Source: Neoceratodus forsteri (taxonomy: Eukaryota > Chordata > Ceratodontiformes > Ceratodontidae). From it: a DNA stretch of 64,000 nucleotides. The translations under genes and the position numbers were made by a program. The notes under the pieces are model-generated. The model did no database searches and was not told the DNA's origin. It was given only the letters and a program-made list of their open reading frames with translations. The DNA lies in contig CM057449.1 of the NCBI GenBank assembly GCA_016271365.2, positions 1,568,310,501 to 1,568,374,500 of the forward strand. Reading direction: 5' to 3'. Below are positions 1 to 11,240 of this stretch, in pieces. Each line of letters begins with the position of its first letter. Within the stretch, counting starts at the first letter, position 1.

Positions 1-191
1 CCGAGACTGATGTTGCTGTGCGATTGAGTCTGCTCTCAGTGTTCGATCCCTGCCTCAGTCATGATGTCTCCATGGTTTCACCACTTGCCAGTTCTCTCAC
101 ACCATCGTGGCTTGACTGCGCTGGCCATTAGGTGTTGTTTGATTGTTATGTGGGCCCTGTTTATCTTTATTACCACCTGGCATGAAATGTC
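1..191 (-). other. L1 interval downstream of ORF1
   Basis: On the minus strand this lies just after L1 ORF1 and before the expected ORF2. I see no recognisable domain in it. It is probably the inter-ORF spacer of the same L1 copy. Confidence 0.4.
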
Positions 192-1002
192 CTATTGCCA
201 ATGAGGATTCTTGAGGTTGCTGCTTCTGCTGTCACCAGGTGCCTGTAATGTCTGTTTTAGCATCTGCTCCGCTTCTTGTAGAGTAAAGAAAAATTGCCAC
301 TTACTCTGGATCTGCACTTGAAGGGTTGCAGGGTATTTGAGGGAATAAGGAATGTTTTTGCAAGACAGTTCCTTTTTTATGGGACTAAAAGCTTTTCTAC
401 ATTTGGTCAGATCCTTAGAGAAGTCCTGCAAAATATAGATTCTATGCCAATTCCAAGATAACAACCCCCATTTCTGGCCAACCTAAGGATGTGTTTTCCT
501 TGACACTAAACCTTAAGAAACAGGCAAGTATGGGACAGGGAGGTTGACCAGAGGCAGAGCAGGGCCCCAAGGACCTGTGTGCTCTCTCAGTCTTGAGCAG
601 GCTATCCCAATAGTGATTTAAAATTTGGGGCAGCATCATCTGCAGGAAGCCGATCATGTCTCTATCTTCTGTGCCTTCAGGGATTCCTATGATCCATGTA
701 TTGTTTCTGGGCCCCCTGTTCTCTAGATCATTCATTTTGGCCCACAGACATTGTGTTTTTTGTTTGAGTATGACCATTCTATCATGCTGTACAGACACCT
801 GAGTGTCCATCCTGGTGTGTGCTAGTTCATTATCAGCAACCCTAAATTCCAGGGCTTCCATCCTCTGGCTCAAGTCTGGAATATCATTCCTCAGGCAAGG
901 ATTGTTCAGGATAAGTGTGTGGAGCATTGTCTTAATTTCCATTGGATCAGATGACTGAGACAAATCTGCAGCATTTGAAGCAGCCACAGTAGCCATTGTC
1001 AT
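192..1002 (-). pseudogene. L1 retrotransposon ORF1p, frameshifted
   Basis: This is the RNA-binding chaperone (ORF1p) of an L1-clade LINE, read on the minus strand. The first reading frame (1002 down to 442) gives about 186 residues. The N-terminal ~90 residues have the heptad character of the ORF1p coiled coil. They are followed by the diagnostic L1 RRM entry, LENRGPRNN at residues ~93-101 and IIGIPEGTED at ~104-113. Near 442-464 the frame shifts by one base and the C-terminal domain continues to 192 (WNWHRIYILQD, then a KCRKAFSPI block and a YPATLQV block). The frameshift means no intact protein is made. ORF2 would lie further left, outside the window. The L1 clade call is firm; the subfamily is not determined. 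Confidence 0.85.
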
Positions 1003-1300
1003 GCTTTCTGAGGTGGCAATGAGGCAGTTGGTTACTTTGAAGCCTGAAATTGTTAGAAGCAGACAATTTTAGCATTGATGTGGACAGTAGAACGAGGGCT
1101 TTCATGATCTGGGGAGTATATTTCTCTTTTACTGGATTTTCAAGATAAATTCCATCAAATACATTTTAACAGCTTCTATGATCTGTGATTAATCACCCCA
1201 AGGGGGCTAATGTGGCACGAGGCACAGTTAATTGAACTCCTGGGAGCGCCTTCTTCCTTTATAAAAAATATTCCCTCCAAAAAAGTGTTAGAAGTGTACC
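1003..1300 (-). other. Probable 5' leader of the L1 copy
   Basis: This non-coding stretch lies upstream (on the minus strand) of the L1 ORF1 start and probably is its 5' untranslated region. Its outer end, near 1296-1305, carries agaagtgtacc on the plus strand. The same word sits at the 5' edge of another L1 at about 35852-35862. Confidence 0.4.
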
Positions 1301-1301
1301 T

Positions 1302-1548
1302 TTTTTTTGTAGTTAATCTTTTTTATTAAAGTTTTAAGGCATAGGTGTAATTACCACATACATCTAGTACTGTACTGAAACAAGATACAGTATAGTCCCA
1401 AAGTACTTAACTGCAGTACAATGAGCATGGCTATCACACTGCACAAAAAAGTATGCCCTAAACATAAAGAAAGAGCCATTCAAAAAACAGTTAACTATGC
1501 ATAAAGGCATAAACAATAAGCAAAGCAAAAGTGTATCAGCTGAAATAA
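1302..1548 (-). mobile_element. Possible L1 3'-end fragment
   Basis: A run of T followed by a T-rich tract (cttttttattaaagtttt) reads on the minus strand as an A-rich LINE 3' tail. The segment has no coding motif. It resembles in layout the 3' end of the L1 copy at 29.75 kb, which also starts with a T-rich stretch on the plus strand. The assignment is tentative. Confidence 0.3.
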
Positions 1549-1784
1549 GGCATGCTCTCCTCCTGGACAAACTCACTCTTGCAGGGCTCTCTACCATGAC
1601 CTCCAGCTGGTTCCACTCCTACCTGATAGGTAGGTCTCAATCTGTTAGAATTGGTAACTCCACCTCTACCTCCCTTCCAGTCACCACAGGAGTCCCCCAA
1701 GGCTCGGTCCTCAGACTACTCCTATTTTCCATCTTCCTCAATGACCTGCCCACTGCCTGCCCACACACATCCATCCACATCCAG

Positions 1785-2256
1785 GTGTCAGCGTGACTCA
1801 GTTGGTAGTACATCCACCTCTGGACCAGAAGGTCTTGAGTTCTCGTCCCACACCGGGATCGGACTTGCACCTAAAAATCGCTGGCATCCGAGTGCAGTAT
1901 TGGGGTGTGCTGTACTGCTGGGGTGTGCCGTCCTTCGGATGAGATGTTAAACCGAGGTCCCTTCTGCCCATCCTGGTGTTGTCCTGATGGGTGTCCATGT
2001 GGAAGTAAAAGAACCCAGGACACTCTTTGCAAAGAGCAGGGAACATTCCTGGTGTCCTGGCCAACATTCCCCTTCCCATAAACCGGTTCATGCAATTATC
2101 CAGGCTGTGTGTGAGTGATGATGTGCGATATGGCCGCCACCACACATTCAGTCACTTCACTACCAGTCTAGCATTGCTTGTAAAGCACTTTGGGATACTG
2201 TGTATGAAAAGCGCTATATAAATGCTGATTCTTCTTCTTCTTCTTCTTCTTCTTCT
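1785..2256 (+). mobile_element. tRNA-derived SINE inserted in LINE
   Basis: This SINE of about 470 bp starts with a tRNA-like head. A box-A-like gactcagttggtag is seen at ~1795-1808, and a box-B-like gagttctcgtccc at ~1837-1850. It ends in a conserved tail with tttgggatactgtgtatg and gcgctatataaatgc, followed by a TTC repeat (about 2229-2256). Tails with 'aaagcgctatataaat' are known from LINE-mobilised vertebrate SINEs. It sits exactly between two halves of a LINE reverse transcriptase, so it inserted later. A clean target-site duplication was not found. I cannot assign a named family. Confidence 0.75.
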
Positions 2257-2263
2257 TTACATG

Positions 2264-3157
2264 CATTCTGATGATACAGTGCTGAATATATCAGGCCCTT
2301 CATCCTTTGAGGTGATGACCAGGCTTCAGCAAGACTTCACTAAATATCAGCTCTGGTTTCAAGCAAATCAGCTTTTTCTCAACACCAAGAAAATGGTCTC
2401 AATGACCTTTGGCACAAGACAGAGACTTTCCCAACTACCCTCCATCACCACCCTGGATGGTGCTACTCTGGAATCTTGCACTTCCTTTAGATACCTTGGG
2501 TTCTGGCTCAACCAACACCTTGACTTTTCTGCACATGTCGATGCCATCCAAAAAAAGCTCCACCCCAAATTGGGTGTCCTATACCGCAACCGTGGATGCA
2601 TCCCACTGCCAGCCCATCATGCACTTGTGCAGAAAATGATCCTCCCAGGTTTTGACTACAGTGCTGTATTCTATAGCACTGTTCCTAAGTCCACCCTGGC
2701 CAGACTGAACCCCCTCTTCCACTCCTTCTGCTATTTTGCTCTCGACTACCCACCTTCCACACACCACTGTGTTGTCTACCGAACTCTCAACCTCACCTCG
2801 CTCCAGGATCGCAGACTGTCCCATTGTGCTAGACTCACTGCCAAGTTCTGGTCTCAGTCCCTACCACCGTACCTCACCTCTGCCATCTCAACTCATACCC
2901 CCTCGGTGTATCTTCTCAGGAATTTCAACACTTGGCTCCTGGCTGTTCCGCACATGACCGCCTCTGCTGGCCAGGCAGCCTTCAGGCATCGCATGCCTAA
3001 ACTATGGAACTCCCTCCCCGTAGACATCTGGCACATGTCTGCAGCTCTGAAACTCAACTCCCTCATCAAAGCGCAGTTCTTCTCCACCTGTGTCTGTGAC
3101 TATGTATACACTTATGCCAAGTTTCTGTATGCGAATCCTAGGTTTTGTCTAGGCTAA
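2264..3157 (+). pseudogene. LINE reverse transcriptase, C-terminal half
   Basis: This open frame of about 300 residues encodes the palm-thumb part of a LINE reverse transcriptase and the region after it. It begins at the active-site box, which reads HSDDTVL (2264-2284) in place of Y/FADDTVL, so only the two catalytic aspartates remain. It continues with the conserved QLFLNTKKM and SFRYLGFWLN motifs of the Rex1/L2/CR1 group and ends with MPKLWNSLPVDIW, a typical C-terminal block of these proteins. The frame is unusually intact for the window, but its 5' half is cut off by the SINE. No function is expected. Confidence 0.8.
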
Positions 3158-3317
3158 TGGGCCTAGTTTTTTCTCCAGCTTCGCTGTTGTGTGTTTTTGC
3201 AGACGTTTGTCATACAATGCTACTTTACAAATTGTGTGTAATGAATTCTAGCTGCTGGGTCCTTGTTTTACTACCTATCTCAGTTATATCACTGACTGGT
3301 CATATCCTATATTCTGT

Positions 3318-3351
3318 TTATATATATATATATATATGTATGTGTATATAA
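3318..3351. repeat. (TA)n microsatellite
   Basis: Short run of TA units in the 3' non-coding end of the LINE that ends near 3515. Confidence 0.85.
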
Positions 3352-3589
3352 TATCCTCATTCTCTATGTATATTTTATTACATAATATTATTATGTGTAT
3401 TTTTTTTTCCTCTGCTCCCCCTCCTCCAGGACACACCTGAAATCGAGCAGTACTCTGCTCAGTGTGCCTTCCTGGTAAAACTTTTAAATAAATACATAAA
3501 TAAAATAGCAATAAAAGGCACAGAGAAATCAAAAAACTGCAATAAATTTGTTGATAGATAACAAATATCACTAGACACTAGGAATACAC

Positions 3590-6500
3590 CTAACCAGCCC
3601 CAGAATTGGAACATTTTAAAAAGTCAAGAAAGGGTTGCCAGGAATTCATAAAATCATCAAGTTGACCAGAGGCAAGATAAGTGAGACAGTCAAAGGAAAC
3701 TGCCTGAGAGAAGCTAGTAAGCAAATCGTCAGAAGATGGTATCAATAAAGACTTCCATCTGATTAAAATAAGATGTTTCGCTTGTACAGAGAGTATGGCT
3801 AACCACCTATGATATAAACGTGAAAGACAAGGAGCATATTCTGTGATACCCAATAAGAATAATGTAGCCAAGAAAGGAATACTGTATTACATTTCAGTAT
3901 CTTGACTGCAAAACAGTGGCCCTTTTGCCAAAATGGATTAATACGTTTACAAGGCCATAAAATATGGAATAAGTTACCCCCAGTGGTATTACACCTCCAG
4001 TATTTATCATCAGGTAGAGGATTCAGATGAAAAGGAACTGAAGGGGGATTGTACTAAAAGTGAAGTATTTTGTTCTGGATAAGCATACTATGAATGTCTT
4101 TAAAGGTATAATGGCAAAAGGTCCAACATTTTTTCCATTGCAAATCTGAAATGCTAGTCTGCAAGGCAGCTTCCTATTTAACTTTGGCAGGTATAGATGG
4201 ATCTAGCAGGTGATACCTGATAAAGTTATAAATTATACCAGCCCTACCAATTTTACATTTTAACCAAGAGGAGAGGTAAGTAGAAGTTTGAGGTTGAATA
4301 TTATAAGGTTGATTGAGAGGCAATATGGCTATATGAACATGTAGAAACTTCCAAAAGTCCTGCTTAGATAAGCCCCAGTGGGTTTGAAGACCAGAGAAAG
4401 AATTCAAAACAGAAGTATTATGAGTTAAGACATCCCCTAAGTGTAGTATCCCCTTTAATTTCCATGGAGAGTAAAAAAGTGGGTGGCCGTCAAGTGAAAT
4501 TCCCAAATTACTCCAAAGGAGAATGTATAAAAAGGGTCTAGGATCAGTACCCATCCATTTATGAAGCTTGAACCAATAATAAACAGAGGAACTAATTGTT
4601 GGGTGACTTTTAAATTTTTTTGACAAGGTGTTAAAATTAAAGTTAGCAGGGACCTCTCCAGGAATTAATGAGCCTTCCATATACCTCCATAATGAAGCCT
4701 CAGAGATAGATCTTTGAAACCTTTTTAGAGTTTGTGAGGCCCAAAAGGCCCAAATATAGGCCTGAAACCAAGGGAGACCAAAACCACCTGTAGACCAGTG
4801 AGCACATAATTTGATCCAACTAAAACGTGGTGGGAAGCCTTCCCATATGAAGTCACCCAATAATCGATCAATCTTAGATATAAATAGTTTTGGCAGTATT
4901 AAGGGAATATTAGAAAAGAGATATCAAAATTTTGGAGAAATCATCATTTTTAAAGCAGCAATTTTTCCTGCTAATGTAAGATGGAGGGATTTCCACCATT
5001 CAAGTACTTTAATATCAGTTAATAGAGAAAAAAGATTAGCCTCCCAAATTTTATTCAAATTAGGTAACATTTTTATCCCCAAATATGTAATTCCATCAGG
5101 AGCCCACTGAAAACCTAAGGTCATGGTCATGTGTGGCTTACATAAATCGCTTAAAGTTAACGCTGCAGTTTTTTTATAATTTACCGTTAAACCTGATAAA
5201 TCACTGAAACAATTTAGAAGTGAAATAAGTGGATTAGCAGAAGATTCTAAATTATCTAACAGAATCCATAAATCATCTGCATACAATAAAGAAGTACTGT
5301 ATATTGTTTGTTACCAATAGAAATATCTTTTATTTCAGGGGACTGATGAAGGGCGGATGAAAGGGGTTCTAAAGCTAATATAAAGAGTAAAGGAGATAGA
5401 GGACACCCCTGTCTAGTGCCTTCCTCTATTAAATGAAATGAAATGTGTGAGATAGGGTGGAGCTGGTTAGTACCCTTGCAAACGGAGAAGTATAAAAGAG
5501 TTTTATCCAGAAACAGAAGCGGTTACCAATACCCAGGTGGGAAAGTATGAGGTGTAAGTACTTCCATTCTGAAGAATCAGACGCTTTTTCAAAATCAACA
5601 GCAATGGCTGTAGCAGAGGACCAAAGATGTTTCACTCTGTACATGAGATCATAGAATCATAGAAATCCGATGGCAGAAAAGGATTCCAATGGCCTACTGA
5701 ATCTGCCCCTTCCTCCCTCCTACTCATCTCCTTTTTCACGGGCCTTCCCCTTCCCCCCACTTACCATCCCCATATGTCTGTCCCATGCCCTCTTGAATCC
5801 CTCCACTATTTCAGCCCCACCACCTCCTTTGGTAGTTTGTTCCAGGCCTCCACCACCATCTCCATGAAGAATCACCCCCTCACATTGTCACTTTATCTTC
5901 CTCCCTCCAATCTTATACTATGCCCTCTAGTTTTAGCCCCCACCTTCCTTTTAAATAAGCTCCCTTTCTTGACCATATTGATCCCCGTTACGTACTTAAA
6001 AGTTTCAATTATGTCTCCTCTCTCCCTTCTGGTCTCCAATGGGTACAGATTCAATCCCCTACACCTCTGCTCATATGACTTCCCCTGCATCCCATGCACC
6101 ATCTCGATTTCCCTTCTCTGAACCCTCTCCATCCCATCCATGTCTCTGCATAGGTGCAATCTCCAGAACAGGACTCCGAACTCCAGGTGCAGCCTTACTA
6201 TGGCTTTGTAAAGAGGCATCAATGTCTCCCTCTTTCTGTTAGCTATGCCCCTCCCAATGCATGCCAACATTCCATTTGCCTTCTCCACAGCTTTGCTGCA
6301 TTGGCTACCTACCATGAGGTTGCTTGATATTATAACCCCCCAATCCCTTTCCTGCTCTGTTTTTTTGATTTCCCCCCTCCCCTGGAATGTAAACTGCCCA
6401 TGGGTTTCTACGTCCCAAGTGCATCACAGCACACTTTTTGGCACTGAATTTCAGTTGCTAAGTTTCTGACCACCCCCTAGAATCTTCAGGTCCTGCCTCA

Positions 6501-8420
6501 TGGCCTCCACCCCCTGGGGTGTGCACCTTATTACAGATTTCTATATCATCCCTCCAGCCCATATTACTGATGTAGATATTAAAAAGGAGGGGTCCCAGTA
6601 CTCACCTCTGGGGCACCCCACTTGTCACCTCCTCACCCTAGAGTGCACCCCATACACCACCACTCTCTGGCTTCTGCCCACCAATCAGTTTTTCACCCAC
6701 CTTGTTATTTTTCATTTCATTCCTAAGCTTTCTAGCTTATTCACTAGCCTTCTGTGAGGGACGGTGTTGAAGGCCTTACTGAAGTCCAGATAGGCTATGT
6801 CCACCACCCCTCCCTGGTCAAACACCTGCATCACCAAATCAAAGAACTCCACCAGGTTCATCTGACATGACATGATTAAGCACTGAATATAAGTGATCTG
6901 AGCCTAAGTGACCCTTGACAAATCCCACCTGGGATTGATGAACCAGCTGAGGAATAAGGGGTTCAAGATGGGAAGCCAAAAGCCTGGCATAAATTTTGCC
7001 ATCTATATTTAATAATGAAATGGGCTGTTAATTAGAGGGAAATGTCAGATCTTTCTCTTTTTTAGGATGCACTGTAATTATTGCTTCCTTCATGGCATAA
7101 GGAAGGGTGCCAGAGATAGGTGTCTCCTCATAAACCTTACAGAGAAGAGGATGGAAAAGGTCTGCTAATGGTTTATAAAATCAGCAGGGAACCCACTCCC
7201 TGGTGTCTTACCTAATTTAATTGACATTAGTATTTGACAAACTTCTTCTACAGTAAATTGCTGTTCTAAAGAATCTGCATTTTCAAGGGAATGGTGTGGA
7301 AGAGCTATTTTTTCTAGAAAGTTAACAACAGAGGCCTGGTCTGAATTGGAATGTGAAGTATATAGTTTTTTATAATATGATGTCATAATATTATTAATAG
7401 AAGCGGTCTCAGCAAACACACGCCCAGATGAATCTTGCAAGCCAGCGATGTAGCACTCCATTTGTTGAGAACAAAGGCAGTAAGCTAAAAGCTTGCCATT
7501 TTTCTCCCCATTTTCCCAATATTTATGTTTTAATCTAAGAATAGCAGTCTGTGTTTTGTGAGATATTCATTTATTTATTTCCATATGGAGTTGTAAAATC
7601 TCATAATGTTTAATCCAGTGTAGAAAATTGGGGTCTTTAAGCAAAAGGGTGTCCAAGCACCAAGATGGGGAATGAAGTGGAGGGGAGCCCCATAATAAAT
7701 GTAATTTAACTGGGGCATGATCAGAAATCAAAATGGGTAATATAGAAGAATCAATTACATTTTGTATTACCATATTGGAAGCCAATCAGTACTTAGTTCT
7801 GCTATATGACTGATTTACAGGTGAGTGATATTTATATTCTCTATATATTCTGTGTCCCTTGGGTGAAATAGCCTCCAAACATCTGAGAGCCCCACTTCTT
7901 TCATTAGCAAAGTAATTGCAACTATACTTCTCTGATGAGAATCTAGTGTGAAAATACTCCTGTCTAGAGAGGAGTCCAATGTCAAATTAAGGTCATCTCC
8001 AAAAATAATAGGGATATTAGCTATAACTATATGGGAAAGGTGATTAGCCAAATTATGAAAGAAGTCTGGTTCATCAGTGTTTGGAGCATAAACATTAATT
8101 AACAACAAAGGTCCCGCTGTAGTATCTAGAAGAGCTATGACCCATCTGCCTTTAAAACAGTGGTATGTTTCCATTTAAAATTTTTATGAATCAAAATTGC
8201 AACCCCTCATTTTTTAAAAGGAGCTAAGGCTACAATTACTTGCCCAACCCAATCCTGTTGAAGTCTGTCATTGTCTGCAGAAAGAAATTTGGTTTCTTGT
8301 AAAAAAGCTATTTGAGCATTATGCCATTTAAGATGGGATAAAACTTATTTATGTTTACTAGGTGCATTGAGACCCTTGATGTTCCAAGTATGTATCAACA
8401 GATCAGTCAGTAGAAATGGC
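3590..8420 (-). pseudogene. L1 ORF2p (endonuclease-RT), interrupted by CR1
   Basis: This is a long relic of L1 ORF2 on the minus strand. In reading order it shows the apurinic endonuclease start (WNIKGLNAPSKHK, ~8350-8420) and the endonuclease core LLINVYAPNTDEPD (~8100). ISDHAPVKLHL follows at ~7710, then the linker with YYKKLYTS and LGKTPGSGFPADF (~7180-7400). RT entry QVGFVKG lies at ~6925, TAIAVDFEKA at ~5600 and the intact active site YADD at 5275-5286. The C-terminal region FIWEGFPPRFSW runs from 4860, and the extreme C-terminal AKHLILIRWKS and QPFLDFLKC blocks end at ~3600. Several frameshifts and a 1.2-kb CR1 insertion (5647-6870) break it. The order matches L1/Tx1-type ORF2 of about 1,250 residues. 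It is nearly full length but inactive. Confidence 0.88.
5647..6870 (-). mobile_element. 5'-truncated CR1 LINE inside L1 ORF2
   Basis: A CR1 copy on the minus strand interrupts the L1 reverse transcriptase. Its 3' end (plus-strand 5647-5665) has the CR1 terminal repeat, tcatagaatcatag. Reading left from 6870 it starts within the RT palm: SCQMNLVEFF, then VVDIAYLDFSKAFNTVPH. It continues to the RT C-terminal part (SKAVEKANGMLACIGRG and IVRLHLEFGVLFW, about 6315-5893), so it is 5' truncated. The hexamer acatga occurs at both edges (5641-5646 and 6870-6875). That fits a short target duplication, or microhomology, in the L1. It is broken by frameshifts. Confidence 0.85.
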
Positions 8421-9200
8421 AAGTAAAACAAGAAATAAGAATGATTAAGAAGAGTAGAAATACAACAAGTGACCCAATGCACCCAGCAACAAGGCATACC
8501 ATAAAGCAGAGAATGACTTATCTGACAGACTTGAACAAAAAGGGGTGGCACAGTAGTAATGGAAGACCAAGAGAAAGAAGTATGAGGATTCCTAGGATCC
8601 AGCAGATTAATTTCTTGGTGCTTAATAAAGAGAATAATAAGTATAATGACAACAAACAGTTAAATAGAATAACCTGAGCCATTTAAGACTAACAGAGGGA
8701 CACTGGTCGAACCTAAACAGTGTACAAGACCCCACTCTGTACATCCAGGCATGGAAATGAGTATTAGGAAGGAGGGGAGTAAATGTTCCTTTCCACCCAA
8801 TGTCCCAAGCTATAACAAACACGCTGTAAGTGAGAAACACCAGGAAGCCTTAATAAAAAGTACAATTCTAGTAGATTCTGGCCCCCCATCACCACCATCC
8901 ATCTATAAAATGGAAAGACATGAGTATGTCCTGAACAAAGATTTCACTATCATACAACTAAATACTATAATGTATAAGTATCAGAACCTGATACAAAATC
9001 AATATGAGAACTCGCAGACCCAAAAAGATCAGCAAATATTGATCGGCATGATCAGCATACAAAAAACCATAAGTATGCCCCATAATTATATAAAAAGATA
9101 GTTCACAATAAATAGAAAACAACATGCACAGTGCAGAACACCAAAGAATGTAAACCTAGCACATTATTCAGTAGGCTCAAATAGCAATTTGGAACCTTAA
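8421..9200. other. No gene recognised; possibly L1 5' region
   Basis: This stretch lies upstream of the L1 ORF2 relic on the minus strand. I see no ORF1 motif or other domain. It could be eroded L1 inter-ORF sequence or unrelated DNA. Confidence 0.35.
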
Positions 9201-9207
9201 TATAAAC

Positions 9208-9212
9208 ATAAC

Positions 9213-9268
<56 letters not shown>
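9208..9268. repeat. (TA)n microsatellite
   Basis: Uninterrupted TA dinucleotide run of about 55 bp. Confidence 0.95.
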
Positions 9269-9271
<3 letters not shown>

Positions 9272-9489
9272 CCACGGGGTGAGAGCTTTCTCAGTAGGAT
9301 ACCCTGTGTTATTTCCACTGCAGTGAGAATAAATCCTGAAGATGAAATTTATCCATACTCTGCTGATGTCACCACAGTGAGAATAACTGCACTGCAGCTT
9401 GCACTCTAAAGGAAACTGCTTCAGAAAACACTTTTTCTTTTACCTTTGTTTTTACCTGGAGAAAGACACACTAAGCTGAATGCTTGTTT

Positions 9490-9580
9490 ACAGGAGCAAC
9501 CTGGGAGCACAAGAAAGTTAAGTGACTTGCTCAGGATCACACAGCATGCAAGTGGGAGCTGTGGGATCTTCCTTAAGTTT
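9490..9580 (-). mobile_element. MIR/CORE-SINE-like relic
   Basis: The words gttaagtgacttgctcagg and tcacacagc match, on the reverse strand, the core of MIR-type SINEs (GCTGTGTGACC...CAAGTTACTTAA). The match is short and the flanks are degraded. It may equally be another CORE-SINE family. Confidence 0.45.
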
Positions 9581-9801
9581 TCTCTTATCTCTTTCCCACT
9601 GAAGCTGCAACTTACTCAATTAGCTTTGCAAATAACTCTCACCTGTGTCCCATTGTGTTTCTGACTTTCCTAGCCCATTACTGCACTGATCTCAGCTTCA
9701 AAATAACCTGAATTCTAAATGAAACTCTTTTACAAAGCCCTTTCTGTTTCTCAGTGCTACCTGCAGCAATTTGTTTTTCTCAGTGAGCCTATGACTCATA
9801 A

Positions 9802-10867
9802 GCAATAATACCCAACAGGGTGGGCAGTACTGGGCAATACTGGACCGCCCCTGGAAGGTCCCGTATTGCCCATACCACCCACCCTGGAGGGTATTATTGC
9901 ACTTAGAAAATGGGCTACTGTATTATTTTTGTCAAACAAACAAAAAAAATCTGTTTGAATGTTGAAACTGCAGCTATTTTATTTCTTTTGTAATAAAATA
10001 GTTCTTCTTCATTTGTCCTAGTGGCAGTCCTGTAGTTGTGGCTTTGGAGCCTGTTGTCATGGTAACCCAACCCCCTTTACACAGAGGGCTACACAGAGTT
10101 CGACCAAGTTACTCCTAAAGACTGTCAGCACATGTTTTGTAAATGGCTCTGTTCATGTTTTGTTTCCTTTGGAGTGCACTGCGGTGGGTAGCAGATAGCA
10201 AGCAGTGGCTGGAACAAGTGCGCACAAGACTCTGTGACGGTGACGAGAATGTGGAACATGACCGCAATTTTCTCTCTGTCCACCCAACCGCACAAAAGTA
10301 GTCTGAGGCTCCTTGGGAGGAAATACTGACATTGCTTCATGTTTGTCAGAGTGAGTGGGCACACAGAAGTTACAGTGAAGGTATTGAGTTGCAGTGAGCA
10401 TGTCTGTTTGACAGTAGAGCGGGAGGGCAGAGGTATGGAGAAGGGAGTGAGGCGCAGTGAGTCGGCAGCAGTTCTCCACTTTTCTTTTTTACATTTATAA
10501 CTACAGAGGGTCAGGGACTGTGAAGATATCTGTGTGTGTGAGTGAGGGGGGTTAGTAACATGGACTGCTGTGCAGTCGGGGAGGTAAATGTCTTGCTCAC
10601 TGAAACTTACGCTGTCGGTTATTAGAGCAGCACCAAGCATGGGAGAAGGAAGGGTACTAAAAAAATCTATAGAGCTAGAAATGAGCCCCTTTGTAGTCAA
10701 TATGTGTTTTATCAGGGCAGGCAGCTAGGCTCGCTGAATTAGGTGCCATTAGGTGGCCAGTATCTCTTGCTAAGTGAGAAAAAAATGGCAGTGATTTTGA
10801 AATCCCTGCAGTGGTTTAAGCCAATTAGAAAGCAGGGTGGGCACAGGAATTCAAGAACTCATGAAGT
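9802..10867 (+). mobile_element. Foldback non-autonomous element, copy 1
   Basis: The element starts with a 99-bp imperfect palindrome (9802-9900) beginning gcaataatacccaacagggt and ending gggtattattgc. It is followed at once by acttagaaaatgggc. Further on, gtatctcttgctaagtgaga and a stretch around 10790-10850 match, in inverted orientation, the element at 11241-12456. No transposase is visible. A 191-residue minus-strand frame at 10125-10700 has no recognisable motif and I treat it as chance. The right end is not defined, and the element may be truncated near 10867. Superfamily unknown. Confidence 0.6.
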
Positions 10868-10967
10868 CGGGGTATAGCCAGAGTACAGGTGGTAAGCAGA
10901 CCACATATTTAATATAACTGGAATTAAATAGCCAACACCAAAGTACCTCAGAGATACAAAATAGTAC

Positions 10968-11240
10968 AATGTACAATAAAAGAAGTCGGGAGATAGTGCG
11001 CCATAAATTGAATCATTGCAAATAGTTATGTGGCTCCTGGAAAATAAAATGCCACCAGCACTGTAATTTTAATAACCCCAACACAGAATGAAACTAAGTA
11101 TTGCCTGGCATTAAAAGTCAGATTGTAGACCCTGTTAGAGAGTCACAGCATTGGAATTGTATACTCCTTTGCCAAGTGAAGCTAACACAAGGCAGACTCA
11201 TGGGAGACCGTGGTCATTGCAGACAACTGAGTAAATAAAT
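10968..11240 (+). repeat. Flank repeat copy A, left part
   Basis: This matches 32720-32992 beyond the other end of the provirus, for example tggctcctggaaaataaaat and aagtattgcctgg. It ends at gtaaataaat, where the 1.2-kb foldback element at 11241 interrupts it. The rest of the repeat continues at 12457. Nature unknown; it could be a dispersed repeat or part of a tandem pair. Confidence 0.75.

Larger units (their letters stand above)
1549..3515 (+). mobile_element. 5'-truncated LINE (Rex1/L2-like), split by a SINE
   Basis: This is a non-LTR retrotransposon of the Jockey/CR1/L2 group, truncated at its 5' end inside the reverse transcriptase. The part before 1785 carries the RT block GVPQGSVLRLLLF and IFLNDLP. 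The part after 2257 begins at the active-site block and runs through the RT thumb to the C-terminus. The 3' end is an AT-rich tail of AAATA-type units near 3485-3512. LINEs with the same architecture occur at 12.9, 16.9 and 43.3 kb. The element is dead: it is truncated, split, and its YADD box reads HSDD. Confidence 0.8.

Noticed and set aside
10125..10700. 191-residue minus-strand reading frame
   Set aside because: No recognisable motif, and it lies inside a non-autonomous foldback element; the inverted copy does not preserve the frame.
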